Assembly: GCF_028613635.1 (NCBI RefSeq)
Contig: NZ_JAQRMY010000003.1
Location: 12,787-76,786 of the forward strand
Reading direction: 5' to 3'
DNA from: Devosia sp. ZB163
GTDB lineage: Bacteria > Pseudomonadota > Alphaproteobacteria > Rhizobiales > Devosiaceae
DNA: 64,000 nt
Shown one piece after another: positions 63,458-64,000 of the stretch. The notes under the pieces were generated by a model. It searched no databases. It was not told where the DNA came from and saw only the letters and a program-made list of their open reading frames with translations. The position numbers were made by a program, and so were the translations under genes. Positions within the stretch are counted from its first letter, which is position 1. Each line of letters starts with the position of its first letter.

Positions 63458-63482
63458 GCCCATTCCACGTTGTGGAATGGGC
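63458..63482. promoter_or_regulatory. Perfect 11-bp inverted repeat at the ROK promoter
   Basis: Arms GCCCATTCCAC (63458-63468) and GTGGAATGGGC (63472-63482) flank three bases. It lies 43 bp upstream of the chosen ROK start. The central ATTCCACGTTGTGGAAT shares the 6-5-6 layout of the IclR-type sites at 45709 and 57145. It could be autoregulatory for ROK or a further member of the IclR regulon. Confidence 0.65.
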
Positions 63483-63546
63483 GCCGATTCCTGCGTCCGC
63501 AAGTAATAGATGGGTCAGAGCGACGGGCAGTCAACCCGCCCCTATG

Positions 63547-64000
63547 CTACCAATTGGTCACCGAGCCATCCCGCCGGTAGAGCATGGGGGCCTGCCAGTA
63601 CTTGAAGCTCTGCTTCTTGATCAGTTCCTCGTTCACTTCAATGCCGAGACCGGGAGCATCACTGACGGGATAGTAGGCGCCCTCAAGTCGCGGTTGCACC
63701 GGGAAATAGTCGGAATTGTCGAAGCCCAGATGAGTTTCGGCCGGGCTCGATCGTGTTTCCAGCCACGCGAAATTGGGCACCGCCGCGGCGAAGTGGACTG
63801 TAGCTGCGGTACAGATCGGGCCGAGCGGATTGTGCGGCATCATGTCCACATAATGCGCCTCGCTCCAGCCTGCGACCTTCATCGATTCCGTCAATCCGCC
63901 GACATTGCACACGTCGAGGCGGTTGAACTGATGAATGCCGCGCTCGATGTAGGGCAGGAACTGCCACTTGGACGCGAACTCCTCGCCGATGGCGAAGGGA
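63547..64000 (-). CDS. Enolase-superfamily (mandelate racemase-type) enzyme, C-terminal part
   Basis: Partial gene; its start is beyond the window. The visible 150 residues read PFAIGEEFASKWQFLPYIER, HQFNRLDVCNVGGLTESMKV, then VDMMPHNPLGPICTAATVHF and a C-terminal barrel-closing segment with YFPVQPRLEGAYYP. IGEE carries the third metal-ligand Glu, and the HNPLGP His is the base of the galactonate/gluconate dehydratase-like branch of acid-sugar dehydratases. It is on the same strand as the ROK gene, 65 bp upstream of the palindrome, and is the second such enzyme here (the first is at 16022). Confidence 0.88.
   Translation of the reverse strand, partial: PFAIGEEFASKWQFLPYIERGIHQFNRLDVCNVGGLTESMKVAGWSEAHYVDMMPHNPLGPICTAATVHFAAAVPNFAWLETRSSPAETHLGFDNSDYFPVQPRLEGAYYPVSDAPGLGIEVNEELIKKQSFKYWQAPMLYRRDGSVTNW

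Noticed and set aside
63416-63502. Longer ATG start for the ROK gene
   Set aside because: It would encode a perfect 11-bp palindrome and lacks the ROK N-terminal pattern; GTG 63415 has a better ribosome site and family-length product.

Overview
This window is high-GC alphaproteobacterial DNA, most likely from the Hyphomicrobiales and plausibly Devosia or a close relative. That placement is an inference. It rests on the codon bias, the density of sugar ABC importers of the CUT1, CUT2 and Dpp classes, the LigD/Ku end-joining pair, a RirA-type iron box, and dispersed palindromic repeats of the kind common in rhizobial relatives. No 16S or other phylogenetic marker is present.

Layout. 0-2.8 kb: the end of an unidentified gene, an initiator tRNA with promoter and terminator, an MFS transporter, a frameshifted GIY-YIG gene and a three-copy tandem palindromic repeat. 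2.8-10.7 kb: a LacI regulator with two operator-like sites, a binding-protein-dependent sugar importer without its own ATPase (two permeases and a binding protein), and a GH31 glycosidase. This is a likely glycoside uptake and cleavage unit. 10.7-23.5 kb: a GntR regulator divergent from a long rightward run holding two CUT1 importers, an enolase-superfamily sugar-acid dehydratase and a 632-residue protein I cannot identify. 23.7-28.4 kb: a leftward group of a MaoC-like protein, a binding-protein homologue with no signal peptide, a CaiB-type CoA-transferase, a Gfo/Idh/MocA oxidoreductase and an amidohydrolase.

28.6-41.3 kb is housekeeping: TamA-TamB for the outer membrane, then LigD, Ku, a BRCT-like/TPR protein, an alpha/beta hydrolase and exonuclease III, followed by a siderophore-interacting flavoprotein behind an iron-responsive box. 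41.4-57.2 kb is the most interesting stretch. It has three transcription units: IclR, M81 peptidase, RidA and a class-III aminotransferase-like protein leftward; a D-serine-dehydratase-like enzyme, a second IclR and an Ldh-type dehydrogenase rightward; and a Dpp-type importer with a SDR, a NagA-like amidohydrolase and two small Cys-containing proteins leftward. Palindromes of one 6-5-6 design lie in front of each of these units, which suggests one IclR-controlled regulon for an unusual amino-acid or peptide-like substrate. 57.4-64 kb: a ribose-class importer with an FGGY kinase, a convergent ROK repressor with a strong palindrome at its start, and the 3' part of a second enolase-superfamily gene.

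Palindromic elements recur throughout, some inside coding sequences. Stem-loops sit between the binding-protein gene and the permease gene in three importers.
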